A DNA stretch of 64,000 nucleotides from an uncultured Bacteroidales bacterium (GTDB lineage Bacteria > Bacteroidota > Bacteroidia > Bacteroidales > UBA932): the NCBI GenBank assembly GCA_946405435.1, contig CAMJHF010000002.1, positions 140,847 to 204,846 on the forward strand, given 5' to 3'. Below, one piece after another: positions 17,072 through 26,373 of the stretch. The notes beneath the pieces are model-generated. The model ran no database searches. It saw only the letters and a list, made by a program, of their open reading frames with translations, and was not told the DNA's origin. The translations under genes were made by a program, and so were the position numbers. Within the stretch, counting starts at the first letter, position 1. Each line of letters starts with the position of its first letter.

Positions 17072-18280
17072 GTCCGGATCGGTGTAGAAACGTATCATCC
17101 GTTCTATCGCCCGCCGGCATACGGGGCAGAACTCCCTGGCGGAGTTGGTCTTCATCCGGCAGTCCCCGCACCCTCGCCAGACACCTTTGCTCATGTATCC
17201 TCCGCCTTCGTGGAGCGACACGCCCTGGCGTCCGAGCATGTCTTCCCATTTGCTCCCGAAATCAAACATCGTGGTGATGTTGGGCTCCCACGGCTCGATG
17301 TCGGGAAAGTAGTAATTGCTGTACTGGTCGTCGTAGTAGTATTCATCGGCGAGACCAGCGAAGCTGTGGCCGAATTCGTGGACCACGACGGGCCGGAACT
17401 GCTGGTGGTGGGCGGCCGTAAGGGCATAGGAATTATATATGCCACCTCCTCCGTAAGTGCTTGTGTTGGCGAGGATTATTATATGTTCGTACGGCACCCC
17501 GGCAAGGGCGTCGTGAAGATCCTTGAGGTGCAGGGTGGTGAGGTAGCGGGAAGAATAGAAAGTATCGAAGGAGGAGTGCAGGGGAGTGTCTTTCCAATCA
17601 CCGCCGCCCGGCACGCTGACTCCGCTTTGGGCGGATTCCAGCATTACAGCCCTGAAATTGAAACGCTCTTTCATGCTCCTGAAAGGCTCATGTGAGAAGA
17701 TGGCCCTTACTGTCTCGGAAGCGTCTTTATGGAACAAGTCAGATTCGGATGCCGTGTATCCTTCCGCCACTATCGCCACGTCGATGCACCTGTCCGAAGA
17801 GCCGCCGATGTAGATGTCTCTGCATTCAGCTCTTCCGCATGCTGGCCGTATCAGTATGTCGGCCGGATCGACGGCATGCGTCAGGCTTGCCGTGATCCTG
17901 CCCCGGGAATCGTAGAGTTCGACTGTAACCTCGGACTGTTTGTCGGGCATGGGGAGAAGAAAAACATTCTGGAAGCTGCGCCTCAGTCTTGTAGCCTCCT
18001 CGGTATTCTGCCATTCCTGGAATAAAGTGCTGAACGACAGGCGGTAAAGAGTGTCGCCCTCATGCGAGCGAAGCATAATCTGGCCGTTTCCTTTGAGAGG
18101 AATGTCTTTCATGTGTGAACGCCGGCCCGCCCAGCCGTCAAGGACGCGCATTTCATCGAGCGCGATGTGTGCCTCGGAGCAGTTGCCGCTGAAGCAGTAG
18201 TCGAGGCGGAGGGTTCTCGACTGCGGAGATGCATAAACTGCGGAGAGAAGCAGTACTAGGATAAGAATAATTCTTTTCAT
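17051..18280 (-). CDS. M64 family (IgA peptidase-like) metallopeptidase
   Basis: A 409-residue secreted zinc peptidase. The start at 18280 gives a clean signal peptide (MKRIILILVLLLSAVYASPQ) and lies 6 bases after a -7 box. An N-terminal beta domain (about 25 to 140) is followed by the M64 catalytic domain with VVVHEFGHSFAGLADEYY, which contains the HExxH zinc motif and a downstream Asp/Glu. The C-terminus has CGDCRMKTN and CPVCRRAI, cysteine pairs that may bind metal or form disulfides. Clostridial founding members cleave IgA; most Bacteroidota members are uncharacterised, so that activity should not be assumed. Confidence 0.9.
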   Translation of the reverse strand: MKRIILILVLLLSAVYASPQSRTLRLDYCFSGNCSEAHIALDEMRVLDGWAGRRSHMKDIPLKGNGQIMLRSHEGDTLYRLSFSTLFQEWQNTEEATRLRRSFQNVFLLPMPDKQSEVTVELYDSRGRITASLTHAVDPADILIRPACGRAECRDIYIGGSSDRCIDVAIVAEGYTASESDLFHKDASETVRAIFSHEPFRSMKERFNFRAVMLESAQSGVSVPGGGDWKDTPLHSSFDTFYSSRYLTTLHLKDLHDALAGVPYEHIIILANTSTYGGGGIYNSYALTAAHHQQFRPVVVHEFGHSFAGLADEYYYDDQYSNYYFPDIEPWEPNITTMFDFGSKWEDMLGRQGVSLHEGGGYMSKGVWRGCGDCRMKTNSAREFCPVCRRAIERMIRFYTDPDSENKPD

Positions 18281-18286
18281 CGATGG

Positions 18287-18294
18287 CAAAAATA
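18287..18294 (-). promoter_or_regulatory. -7 promoter box for the M64 gene
   Basis: TATTTTTG on the minus strand, 6 bases before the ATG at 18280. It rules out the longer start, which would lie upstream of transcription. Confidence 0.65.
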
Positions 18295-18307
18295 CGATTT
18301 TTATAAG

Positions 18308-18315
18308 TAACTTTG
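18308..18315 (+). promoter_or_regulatory. -7 promoter box for the glutamine synthetase family gene
   Basis: TAACTTTG, about 30 bases before the first ATG. It is divergent from, and 13 bases away from, the M64 box. Confidence 0.6.
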
Positions 18316-18344
18316 TAAGGTTTAATAAATAACAGTCCAACCAC

Positions 18345-19763
18345 ATGATAATGAACGTAGGAAGCAAAGCGGAACTTGTCCGCTATTGTATTGACAATCA
18401 AATAGAAATCCTTAATTTTCACTACTGCGGATGGGATGGCCGCCTGAAAACCCTCAATTTTGTCGTAAGGGACGAGGAGCATCTTCTGAATATACTGGAG
18501 GCCGGCGAGAGGGTGGACGGATCCAGCCTTTTCCCGTTCGTGGAGGCCGGGAAAAGCGACCTTTACGTCATCCCTCGCTACAAGACAGCTTTCCGGGATC
18601 CTCTGGCAAGCGTCCCGACCGTAGGTGTCCTGTGTTCTTTCTTCAACCGTGACGGACAGCCGTTCGAGAGCTCTCCGGAGTTCGTGCTCCGCAAAGCCCA
18701 CGAGGTGTTCAGGCGCAATACGGGCCTTGACATGCAGACCATGGGAGAGCTTGAATACTACATAATCGCCGAGGATGACGGCATGTATCCAGTGGCCGAC
18801 CAGCGCGGCTACCATGAAAGCGAGCCTTTCAACAAGTTCGCCGAATTCAGGGTGGATGCGGTCCGCATGATCACGCAGGTGGGAGGAATGGTCAAGTACG
18901 CCCACAGCGAGGTGGGCAATTTCCGCCTGCACGGCAATATATACGAGCAGAACGAGATAGAGTTCCTTCCCGTGGACATAGAGGACGCCGCTGACCAGCT
19001 TGTGCTCGCCAAGTGGATCATGCGCCGGCTTGCCGGCAAGAGGGGCCTCACCATCACATTCGCTCCCAAGATCACCGCCGGCAAGGCAGGCTCCGGAATG
19101 CATGTACACTGCAAGTTCACCAAAGAAGGCAAAAGCGTCATGATTCAGGACGGGGACATAACGGACACCGTCCGCCGTGCTATTGCAGGATTCATGGATG
19201 CGGGAACCTCCCTGACCGCCTTCGGCAACCCGCATCCGCTGGCATTCATGCGCCTTGTGCCCAACCAGGAAGCCCCGACTTCACTCTGCTGGTCCCATTC
19301 AAACCGCAGCGCCCTTGTGAGAGTGCCTCTGGGCTGGACCGGCAAAACCGACATGGCCGCGGTATGCAACCCCGGCGAAAGCTCTCTCTGCAAGGACTTC
19401 TCCGACAAGGCTACCTTCGAATGGCGCGCCTCTGACGGTACGGCCAATACTTATCTGCTCATGGCAGCCCTGTGCGTGGCTGCCCGCCATGGCTTCGAGA
19501 TGCCCGACGCCCTGGATGTCGCTCGCCGGACTTACGTCGGCCTGGGAGTGGATGTACATGCCGCAGGCAACAGCGAGCTCCGTTCTTCGCTGGAGCAGCT
19601 TCCGGGCTCGTGCGACCAGGCGGCCGATGAACTGGAAAAAGACCGTTCCATATATACGGCCGAAGGAGTCTTCCAGGATTCAATGCTGGATTATCTGATA
19701 AAAACCCTGCGCTCATTTACGCACGAAGACTGCGACATCAAGGAGAATCTACATATAGCGTAG
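18345..19763 (+). CDS. glutamine synthetase family protein (GS I-like)
   Basis: A 472-residue protein of the GS I class, which makes glutamine from glutamate, ammonia and ATP. It has the N-terminal beta-grasp with VDGSSLFPFVEAGKSD, then catalytic marks MGELEYYI (metal Glu), EQNEIEF (metal Glu pair region), AGKAGSGMHVH (metal His), NRSALVRVP (substrate Arg region) and FEWRASDGTANTY. Two in-frame ATGs (18345, 18351) are possible. The sequence departs from the usual ammonium-assimilating enzyme at several loops, so another amine or acid substrate (gamma-glutamyl ligase) is possible. It has its own promoter and probably its own transcript; the polysaccharide block begins about 60 bases later with another promoter. 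Confidence 0.85.
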   Translation: MIMNVGSKAELVRYCIDNQIEILNFHYCGWDGRLKTLNFVVRDEEHLLNILEAGERVDGSSLFPFVEAGKSDLYVIPRYKTAFRDPLASVPTVGVLCSFFNRDGQPFESSPEFVLRKAHEVFRRNTGLDMQTMGELEYYIIAEDDGMYPVADQRGYHESEPFNKFAEFRVDAVRMITQVGGMVKYAHSEVGNFRLHGNIYEQNEIEFLPVDIEDAADQLVLAKWIMRRLAGKRGLTITFAPKITAGKAGSGMHVHCKFTKEGKSVMIQDGDITDTVRRAIAGFMDAGTSLTAFGNPHPLAFMRLVPNQEAPTSLCWSHSNRSALVRVPLGWTGKTDMAAVCNPGESSLCKDFSDKATFEWRASDGTANTYLLMAALCVAARHGFEMPDALDVARRTYVGLGVDVHAAGNSELRSSLEQLPGSCDQAADELEKDRSIYTAEGVFQDSMLDYLIKTLRSFTHEDCDIKENLHIA

Positions 19764-19791
19764 AACAGATTGTTATTGTGGAAATTTGTGC

Positions 19792-19799
19792 TATCTTTG
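19792..19799 (+). promoter_or_regulatory. -7 promoter box for the polysaccharide block
   Basis: TATCTTTG with an ATTG at 19769-19772, 19 bases upstream, as a one-mismatch -33 element. It gives a leader of about 20 bases before the ATG at 19824. Confidence 0.65.
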
Positions 19800-19823
19800 C
19801 ACGATTATGCACTTGTTAGCAAT

Positions 19824-20648
19824 ATGAAAAATCGTTTATATCCGGCAGTCCTTGCCGCTCTTCTTACCGTGGCGGCATGTTCTGCCCCCACCAACATCGT
19901 ATATTTCCAGGATTCCACTGACAAGGAGATAAAGAACGACGTCCAGGTCGAGTCCATCCGCCTTCGTCCTGCAGACAAAATCAGCATCATCGTCAACTGT
20001 AACGGTGTGGAACTGATGAACCAGTTCAACCTGCCTTATGTCTCACGGTATGTGGGTTCCCAGACAGAGGGCATGAGCCATGCCAATACCGGCGTCAGCG
20101 GTTATATCGTCGATGAGGAAGGCAATATCGATTTCCCCGTCATCGGCAAGATCCAGGTCGCAGGACTGACCCGTGCCGAGGTCGCCGACAAGATAAAGAA
20201 CGAGCTTATGAGCCAGGACCTGGTCCGCGATCCTGTTGTCACCGTAGATTACCTGAATCTCTATGTCTCGCTGATGGGAGAGGTCGCCCGTCCCGGCCGC
20301 TACGCCATTTCAAGGGATGTGGTCACCGTGCTTGACGCCCTTGCGCTGGCAGGAGACCTTACAATCTTCGGCCGCAGGGACAACATCCGCCTCATCCGTG
20401 AAGAGAACGGCGTCCAGAAGACCTACCTTGTGGACCTGCGCTCCATGGAGGACCTCGTCAAGAGCCCTGCCTACTACGTTTGCCAGAACGACCTTATCTA
20501 TGTCGAGCCCAACGCCATGCGCACTCGCCAGTCCACCGTCAACGGCAACACGGTCATGAGTACATCATTCTGGATTTCAATAGCTTCGCTTGCGGCAACG
20601 ATTGTTTCCACAGTCACCGTCGTGGCAATGAGAACTGCATCCCATTAG
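19824..20648 (+). CDS. polysaccharide export lipoprotein (Wza-like, SLBB domain)
   Basis: A 274-residue outer-membrane polysaccharide export protein. The signal peptide ends in a lipobox (LTVAAC), which fixes the ATG at 19824. Next comes the polysaccharide export (PES) domain (LRPADKISIIV, GYIVDEEGNIDFPVIGKIQVAG, VADKIKNEL). A SLBB-like domain follows (YVSLMGEVARPGRYAI, VVTVLDALALAGDLT), and the C-terminus ends with a hydrophobic helix (SIASLAATIVSTVTVVAM), consistent with the membrane-spanning helix of Wza. It is the first gene of the block and sits directly before the Wzc-like kinase. Confidence 0.9.
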   Translation: MKNRLYPAVLAALLTVAACSAPTNIVYFQDSTDKEIKNDVQVESIRLRPADKISIIVNCNGVELMNQFNLPYVSRYVGSQTEGMSHANTGVSGYIVDEEGNIDFPVIGKIQVAGLTRAEVADKIKNELMSQDLVRDPVVTVDYLNLYVSLMGEVARPGRYAISRDVVTVLDALALAGDLTIFGRRDNIRLIREENGVQKTYLVDLRSMEDLVKSPAYYVCQNDLIYVEPNAMRTRQSTVNGNTVMSTSFWISIASLAATIVSTVTVVAMRTASH

Positions 20649-20657
20649 TTTAAGATT

Positions 20658-23081
20658 ATGGCAGATAACAACAATATCGTACGGAGTACGCAAGATAGCC
20701 AGGAAACTTTCAATTTCAGGGATTTCCTAACAAAGTGCCTCTCGAAGTGGTACTGGTTCGTGATTTCCGTAGTGCTTTGCATGGGCATTGCCACTGTGTA
20801 CATCGTAAAGACTCCGAAGGTCTACACGCGTTCCTCCACCGTCCTCATCAAAGAGTCTGCGATTCGCCGTACTTCAAACGACCTTGAGTCGATGCTCTCC
20901 GCCGGAGGCATGACCCAGCAGAGTTCAAAGATGGCCAACGAAATAATCGCCCTGCAGTCGCCCGACCTCATGCGCGAGGTGGTGAGCCGCATGGGTCTCG
21001 ATTTCAACTACAGCGTGGCCGGCCGTGCCCGCAAGCATGTCATCTACGGCGCGTCACTGCCGATAAAGGCCAAGTTCCTCGAGCCTGCCGGCAGGATTGA
21101 CATCGTGCTCACTCCGGTTTCCGACAGCACCTTCGAGCTGGAGATGCAAGCCCCCAAATCAAAGGTGACTCATAAAGTATCAGGCAGTTACGGAGACACT
21201 CTCGCTACCGCAAGCGGCCCCCTGGTGATTTCCCTTGTCGATACCCTGTCCAAGGTCACCCAGCCGATTTACATCAATCATTATTCGCTGCAGGGAGCGA
21301 CTTCCTCCTATAACAGCAGGCTGTCGGCGTCGGCACTCAACGCCAAGAACTTTGCGGACGTGATCGAACTCACCATCAGCGACCAGAGCCCGCGCCGCGC
21401 CGAGGATGTCCTGGACATGGTTCTGACTATCTACAACGAGAACTGGGTGGATGACCGCAACAAGACCGCCGTCAGCACTTCCCACTTCATCGATGACCGT
21501 CTGGCCGCCATCGAAACCGACCTCGGCAACGTCGATACCGACATTTCCAACTACAAAAGCCGTTACGTAATTCCCGACGTGGCCGCCGTATCGAGCATGT
21601 ACATGTCCCAGTCTCAGGAGGCGACCCGCCAGCTTCAGGATCTCGACAACCAGCTCTATTCGGCCCGTTACGTCCGTACCAGCCTGAGCTCTTCAGAGGA
21701 TTTCTCCAAGATGCTCCCTTCTCCTCCCAGCCTGGCCAACGTAAACGTAACCAACCAGATAAGCAAGTACAACGACCTCGTCCTCCGCAGGAACAACCTG
21801 GTGGCTAATTCTTCCGAGCGCAACCCTATCGTGCAGGAGATGAACGCCAACCTCAGCGACATGCGTGCCACCATCCTGGCGTCTATCGACGACATGATCA
21901 ATACGCTTCAGGCCCAGATCAGCAACATTCAGAAAGCCGAACAGCGTGCTACCTCCCGTCTGGCCGACAACCCCAAGCAGTCGCAGTACCTTCTCAGCGT
22001 AGAGCGTCAGCAGAAGGTCAAGGAAGCCCTTTACATCTTCCTGCTGCAGAAGAGGGAAGAGAACGAGCTTTCGCAGGCTTTTACAGCTTACAATACGCGT
22101 GTGATCACCAGGCCCACCGGCTCTTCGAGGCCCACTTCTCCCAAGACCCAGCAGATTCTCCTGGTTGCCCTGCTTCTGGGTATCCTGATACCGCTGGGCA
22201 TTCTCTACCTGCTGACTGTTACCGATACCAAGATACGTGACCGCAAGGATCTTGAGTCCATCACGGCCCCTTTCCTCGGAGAGGTGCCTCTCCATGGGAA
22301 GAAACGCTTGGATATCAAGCAGTTGAACATGCAGTTGAATAAGAAGCTTAAAAAGAACCTTCCTGAAGAGAAGGTGTCGTTGCTAGTCCAGCACGGCAAC
22401 CGCGACGCCGTCAACGAGGCATTCCGCGTGTGCCGTACCAACCTCGAGTTCATGAGCCGCGGCTCCGACCATCACGTCTTGATCACGACTTCCTTCAATC
22501 CCGGTTCCGGAAAGACTTTTGTGGCCTCCAACCTTGGCGCCGCTTTGAGCATCAAGGGCTTCAAGGTCCTGCTCATCGACGGAGACCTTCGCCACGCCTC
22601 GCTTTCGCAGCTTGTCGATTCTCCCAAGAAGGGACTTTCCAACTTCCTTTCCGGAGAGAACTTCGAGATTTCATCCGTATTTGTCAGGCCTGAAGGCTAT
22701 GACAATCTGGAAATCCTTCCTGTGGGCATCATTCCTCCCAACCCCAGCGAACTGGTTGGCAGCAAAGAGTTTGCCGACCTTGTGGCAAGGCTTCGCGAGC
22801 AGTATGACTACATAATCATAGACTGTCCTCCTTTCAATATCGTGGCAGATACCCAGATTATATCTGAAATGGCGGACCGCACGATCTTCGTCGTCCGTGC
22901 CGGACTGCTAGACAAGGTTATGCTGGCTGAACTGGAAGACATCTACCAGAGCGGCAAACTGAACAACCTGTCTGTGCTGCTGAATGCGACCGAGATGACC
23001 TCTGGCCGTGGAGGCTACGGATACGGATACCGCTATGGCTACGGTTCATATCACTCATATGACTATTATTCCCAGAAGTAA
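20658..23081 (+). CDS. Wzc-like polysaccharide co-polymerase and tyrosine autokinase
   Basis: An 807-residue inner-membrane protein that sets chain length and export of a polysaccharide together with the Wza-like lipoprotein. It shows the N-terminal helix (WYWFVISVVLCMGIATV), a long periplasmic coiled-coil part with GNV-type segments, the second helix (ILLVALLLGILIPLGIL) preceded by a Pro-rich motif, and a cytoplasmic BY-kinase. Kinase motifs are Walker A NPGSGKTFVASNL, A' LLIDGDLRHAS and Walker B YIIIDCPPF. The last 25 residues hold nine tyrosines, the autophosphorylation tail. It is separated by 9 bases from the preceding gene. Confidence 0.93.
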   Translation: MADNNNIVRSTQDSQETFNFRDFLTKCLSKWYWFVISVVLCMGIATVYIVKTPKVYTRSSTVLIKESAIRRTSNDLESMLSAGGMTQQSSKMANEIIALQSPDLMREVVSRMGLDFNYSVAGRARKHVIYGASLPIKAKFLEPAGRIDIVLTPVSDSTFELEMQAPKSKVTHKVSGSYGDTLATASGPLVISLVDTLSKVTQPIYINHYSLQGATSSYNSRLSASALNAKNFADVIELTISDQSPRRAEDVLDMVLTIYNENWVDDRNKTAVSTSHFIDDRLAAIETDLGNVDTDISNYKSRYVIPDVAAVSSMYMSQSQEATRQLQDLDNQLYSARYVRTSLSSSEDFSKMLPSPPSLANVNVTNQISKYNDLVLRRNNLVANSSERNPIVQEMNANLSDMRATILASIDDMINTLQAQISNIQKAEQRATSRLADNPKQSQYLLSVERQQKVKEALYIFLLQKREENELSQAFTAYNTRVITRPTGSSRPTSPKTQQILLVALLLGILIPLGILYLLTVTDTKIRDRKDLESITAPFLGEVPLHGKKRLDIKQLNMQLNKKLKKNLPEEKVSLLVQHGNRDAVNEAFRVCRTNLEFMSRGSDHHVLITTSFNPGSGKTFVASNLGAALSIKGFKVLLIDGDLRHASLSQLVDSPKKGLSNFLSGENFEISSVFVRPEGYDNLEILPVGIIPPNPSELVGSKEFADLVARLREQYDYIIIDCPPFNIVADTQIISEMADRTIFVVRAGLLDKVMLAELEDIYQSGKLNNLSVLLNATEMTSGRGGYGYGYRYGYGSYHSYDYYSQK

Positions 23082-23091
23082 AGTTTGAGTT

Positions 23092-25011
23092 TTGAGTTTC
23101 CACTTAGATAAACAGATAGGCAAGTTTTCGTCCAAGTACCTCGATGTCAAGACGGTACTGGTCATGGATGTATTCTTGTCGATACTGGCCTCCGCGCTGA
23201 TTGCCTTCGGGGGCACGTTCACGGATTCCTTCTACACTGTCGGCCTGCGGTACTGGCTCGTGTGGATGTTGTCATCCCTGCTGTCTTCCTTGGTGATGTT
23301 TCTTGCCGTAAGGACGTATGCCATCATTATCCGGCATACAACCTTCAAGGACCTGGTAAAGTTCGCTATCGCGCTGACCGGCAAGGAAGTCATGATGCTG
23401 GTGTCCCTTCTTGCCTTCGTGGGCATGGACGGCGTACTTGTGATGCTGCTTTCCCTGGACCTGCTGCTTTCGATGCTCCTCATCGTAGGTGTGCGTCTTG
23501 TGATGATATACACTTACGATATCTACAAATCAAAGGTCAGGGAACTGCAGAAATGCCGCCGTGTCCTTGTGTATGGGACGTCGGACAAGAGCGAATCGGC
23601 GATTTCCCGTTTCAAGAATTCTGCCCACTATGAACTTATAGGCGTCATATCTCCGGACTCTTCCCTTAAATATGCCAAATTCGCGAACAAGTCGGTCTAT
23701 TATTTCAAAGATGCCAAGGATGTCGACCGTCTTGCCCTCACGCTGTCCGCAACCGGGGTCCTGTTCACCAGGAAGGAAGATGCCCGCCTCGAGAACGAAC
23801 GCCTTGTCAAGATTTGCTTCGACCTCGGACTCAAGGTGCTTTATGTTCCCGAGGTAGGAGAACTTGGAGAGGACAGGGGAGTAGGTATACGCGACGTCAA
23901 GATCGAGGACCTTCTTGGCCGCGACGAGATAAAGGTCTCGATGGATGAAATAAAGGCGGGCTTCTCCGGCAAGACGGTCATGGTCACCGGAGCCGCGGGT
24001 TCCATAGGGTCTGAGCTCTGCCGCCAGCTGGCCACATTCGGCATTTCGAAACTGGTGCTGTTTGACAATGCGGAGACACCCACCCATAACCTGCGCCTTG
24101 AGCTGGAGGATACATTCCCCGAACTGGATTTCGCTCCGATAATAGGCGATGTCCGTTCTCCCCAGCGCCTTGATTATGCATTCCGCCGGTTCCGCCCCGA
24201 CGTGGTTTTCCATGCGGCTGCCTATAAGCACGTCCCCTTGATGGAAGAGAATCCTTGCGAGGCCGTGCTTGTCAACTTCGTGGGTACCAGCTATGTGGCG
24301 GACAAGTGTATAGAATACGGCGTGGAGAAGATGGTTATGATTTCGACGGACAAAGCTGTCAATCCCACCAATGTCATGGGATGCAGCAAGCGTCTCGCCG
24401 AGATTTACGTCCAGAGCCTTGGCCTGGCCATAGAACAGGGCCAGCACGAAGGCCATACACGTTTTGTCACTACCCGTTTCGGCAACGTCCTGGGTTCCAA
24501 TGGTTCGGTAATCCCTCGTTTTCGCGAGCAGATACGGAAGGGCGGTCCCGTCACCGTGACCCATCCGGACATTACGCGTTTCTTCATGACCATTCCCGAG
24601 GCCTGCCGCCTTGTGATGGAGGCGGTCATAATGGATACAGCCAACAGGATATGCGTCTTCGACATGGGCGATCCCGTCAAGATAGATACCCTGGCCCGCA
24701 GGATGATCGAGCTTTCCGGGCTTACGGTAGACCGTGACATCAAGATCGAGTACACTGGCCTTCGCCCCGGAGAGAAACTCTACGAAGAAGTTCTCTCCAA
24801 CGTGGAGAACACAGAGCCTACCAAGCACGGGCGCATCCGTGTAGCCAAGGTCCGTACATACTCCTACGCAGAGGCTCAGGATGCCGTGCACCGGCTAGGA
24901 ACCCTCGCACGCGAGGTCGAGATTCCTGCCATGGTCAAACTGATGAAGCAGGTGGTGCCTGAATTTATTTCCAAGAACTCCAAGTTCTCGGAGTATGACC
25001 ACAAAGGATAA
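23092..25011 (+). CDS. membrane-bound nucleotide-sugar dehydratase (CapD/WbpM/PglF-like)
   Basis: A 639-residue protein with four N-terminal membrane helices (about 20 to 145), a Rossmann-like middle domain, and a C-terminal short-chain dehydrogenase domain from about residue 295: VTGAAGSIGSEL, AAAYKHVPLMEENP, STDKAVNPTNVMG and CSKRLAE. The Met in place of the catalytic Tyr is normal for the large UDP-GlcNAc 4,6-dehydratase family. It probably makes the first sugar of a surface polysaccharide. The start is uncertain. No ATG lies before the first helix, so I give the TTG at 23092; the first ATG, at 23164, would clip the first helix. Confidence 0.88.
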   Translation: MSFHLDKQIGKFSSKYLDVKTVLVMDVFLSILASALIAFGGTFTDSFYTVGLRYWLVWMLSSLLSSLVMFLAVRTYAIIIRHTTFKDLVKFAIALTGKEVMMLVSLLAFVGMDGVLVMLLSLDLLLSMLLIVGVRLVMIYTYDIYKSKVRELQKCRRVLVYGTSDKSESAISRFKNSAHYELIGVISPDSSLKYAKFANKSVYYFKDAKDVDRLALTLSATGVLFTRKEDARLENERLVKICFDLGLKVLYVPEVGELGEDRGVGIRDVKIEDLLGRDEIKVSMDEIKAGFSGKTVMVTGAAGSIGSELCRQLATFGISKLVLFDNAETPTHNLRLELEDTFPELDFAPIIGDVRSPQRLDYAFRRFRPDVVFHAAAYKHVPLMEENPCEAVLVNFVGTSYVADKCIEYGVEKMVMISTDKAVNPTNVMGCSKRLAEIYVQSLGLAIEQGQHEGHTRFVTTRFGNVLGSNGSVIPRFREQIRKGGPVTVTHPDITRFFMTIPEACRLVMEAVIMDTANRICVFDMGDPVKIDTLARRMIELSGLTVDRDIKIEYTGLRPGEKLYEEVLSNVENTEPTKHGRIRVAKVRTYSYAEAQDAVHRLGTLAREVEIPAMVKLMKQVVPEFISKNSKFSEYDHKG

Positions 25012-25510
25012 ACGGCTTCAGCCCTGCTGGTTCGTGGGGTGCGTGAGAAGTTGTCAGGAAAAGAAGGTGGCGCAGTCGCTTGCGCGTCTGGGTGTCGAAC
25101 ATTATCTCCCCCTGCGCAGGGAACTGCATAGATGGAGCGACAGGAACAAATTGGTGGAATGCCTCTTGATCCCACGCTTCATCTTCATTCGCTGCACCGA
25201 CGGCCAGCGTGCGGCGATACTTGCGGCCGAACCGCGCATCTGGCGCTTCCTGGCCGCTGACGGCAAGGCCGAGGTGGTACGCGATTCTGAGATGGAAGCC
25301 TTTCAAAGGATGGTCGAAGGCAACGGATCAGTGCGTGTAAGCGGAGAGAATCCATCTCCGGGCAACAGGGTGCGCGTCATAGACGGACCGCTGGCCGGAA
25401 TGGAATGTGAGCTGGTAAGCGTTGCCGGCGGCAGGTGCCTGGCGGTTCGCCTTGGAGCGCTTGGAACGGCTACGGTAGAATTGGACATACAGACAGTTGA
25501 AAAGATATGA
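24995..25510 (+). CDS. UpxY-like transcription antiterminator (NusG paralogue)
   Basis: A 171-residue NusG family protein with the NGN domain (CWFVGCVRSCQEKKVAQSL, VEHYLPLRRELHRWSD, LIPRFIFIRC) and a C-terminal KOW (GNRVRVIDGPLAGMECELV). In Bacteroides, UpxY proteins are encoded at the start of capsular polysaccharide operons and let RNA polymerase read through the leader. Here the gene is fourth, starting 17 bases before the CapD-like stop and overlapping rfbD by ATGA, so its position is unusual. I see no UpxZ partner. Confidence 0.88.
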   Translation: MTTKDKRLQPCWFVGCVRSCQEKKVAQSLARLGVEHYLPLRRELHRWSDRNKLVECLLIPRFIFIRCTDGQRAAILAAEPRIWRFLAADGKAEVVRDSEMEAFQRMVEGNGSVRVSGENPSPGNRVRVIDGPLAGMECELVSVAGGRCLAVRLGALGTATVELDIQTVEKI

Positions 25511-26373
25511 ATATTCTTGTGACTGGTGCCAACGGACAGTTGGGCAGTGAAATAAAGCTTGTGGCAGCGTCGTCCAGGGACCGCTACATCTTTACTGATG
25601 TGGCGGAACTCGACATCACCTCGCCGCAGGATGTGGAGGCCATGATAGAGTCCGAGAATGTGGATGTGATTGTAAATTGTGCGGCTTTTACCGATGTGGA
25701 GGCTGCCGAGGACAACTATTCCCTGGCCGAGCGGCTCAATGCCGAGGCCGTGGGCATACTCGCCCGCGCCATGGCCGGCAGGGGAGGCCTGCTGGTACAT
25801 ATCAGCACCGACTATGTGTTCGGGAAAGAGGTCTATAACACACCGTGCCGCGAGGATATGAAGGGCACTCCTACAGGAGTATACGGTCTCACCAAACTGC
25901 ACGGCGAGCAGGCTGTCCTGGAATCGGGCTGCGAACATGTTATCATACGTACTGCCTGGCTTTACAGCGAGTTCGGGCGGAATTTCGTAAAGACCATGCT
26001 CAGGCTCACTTCTTCCAAGCCTTCCGTGAGCGTGGTGATCGACCAGGTGGGCACTCCTACATACGCCCTTGACCTTGCCAAGGCGATTTTCAAGATTCTC
26101 GAAGAACGCCTTTATGTTGGCCGAAGCGGCATCTACAACTACTCTGACCAGGGAGTGTGCAGCTGGTTCGACTTTGCCAGGGAGATAGCTTCAATGGCCG
26201 GTAATTCCGCCTGCGAAGTTGTGCCGTGCCGGTCTTCTGAATTCCCGTCCAAGGTTCAGCGGCCAGCCTACTCTGTATTGGACAAAACCAAGATAATACA
26301 AAGTTTCGGAGTCGAGGTCCCTTATTGGAGGGACAGCCTGTCCGAGTGTCTGTCAAAAATGCAGGTTTTATGA
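25507..26373 (+). CDS. rfbD: dTDP-4-dehydrorhamnose reductase
   Basis: RfbD reduces dTDP-4-keto-L-rhamnose to dTDP-L-rhamnose with NAD(P)H. The 288 residues show the Rossmann [31 protein letters not shown], the YGLTKLHGE catalytic Tyr/Lys, [16 protein letters not shown] and the C-terminal RPAYSVLDK. It overlaps upxY at one end and rfbA at the other, each by ATGA. Confidence 0.94.
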   Translation: MNILVTGANGQLGSEIKLVAASSRDRYIFTDVAELDITSPQDVEAMIESENVDVIVNCAAFTDVEAAEDNYSLAERLNAEAVGILARAMAGRGGLLVHISTDYVFGKEVYNTPCREDMKGTPTGVYGLTKLHGEQAVLESGCEHVIIRTAWLYSEFGRNFVKTMLRLTSSKPSVSVVIDQVGTPTYALDLAKAIFKILEERLYVGRSGIYNYSDQGVCSWFDFAREIASMAGNSACEVVPCRSSEFPSKVQRPAYSVLDKTKIIQSFGVEVPYWRDSLSECLSKMQVL

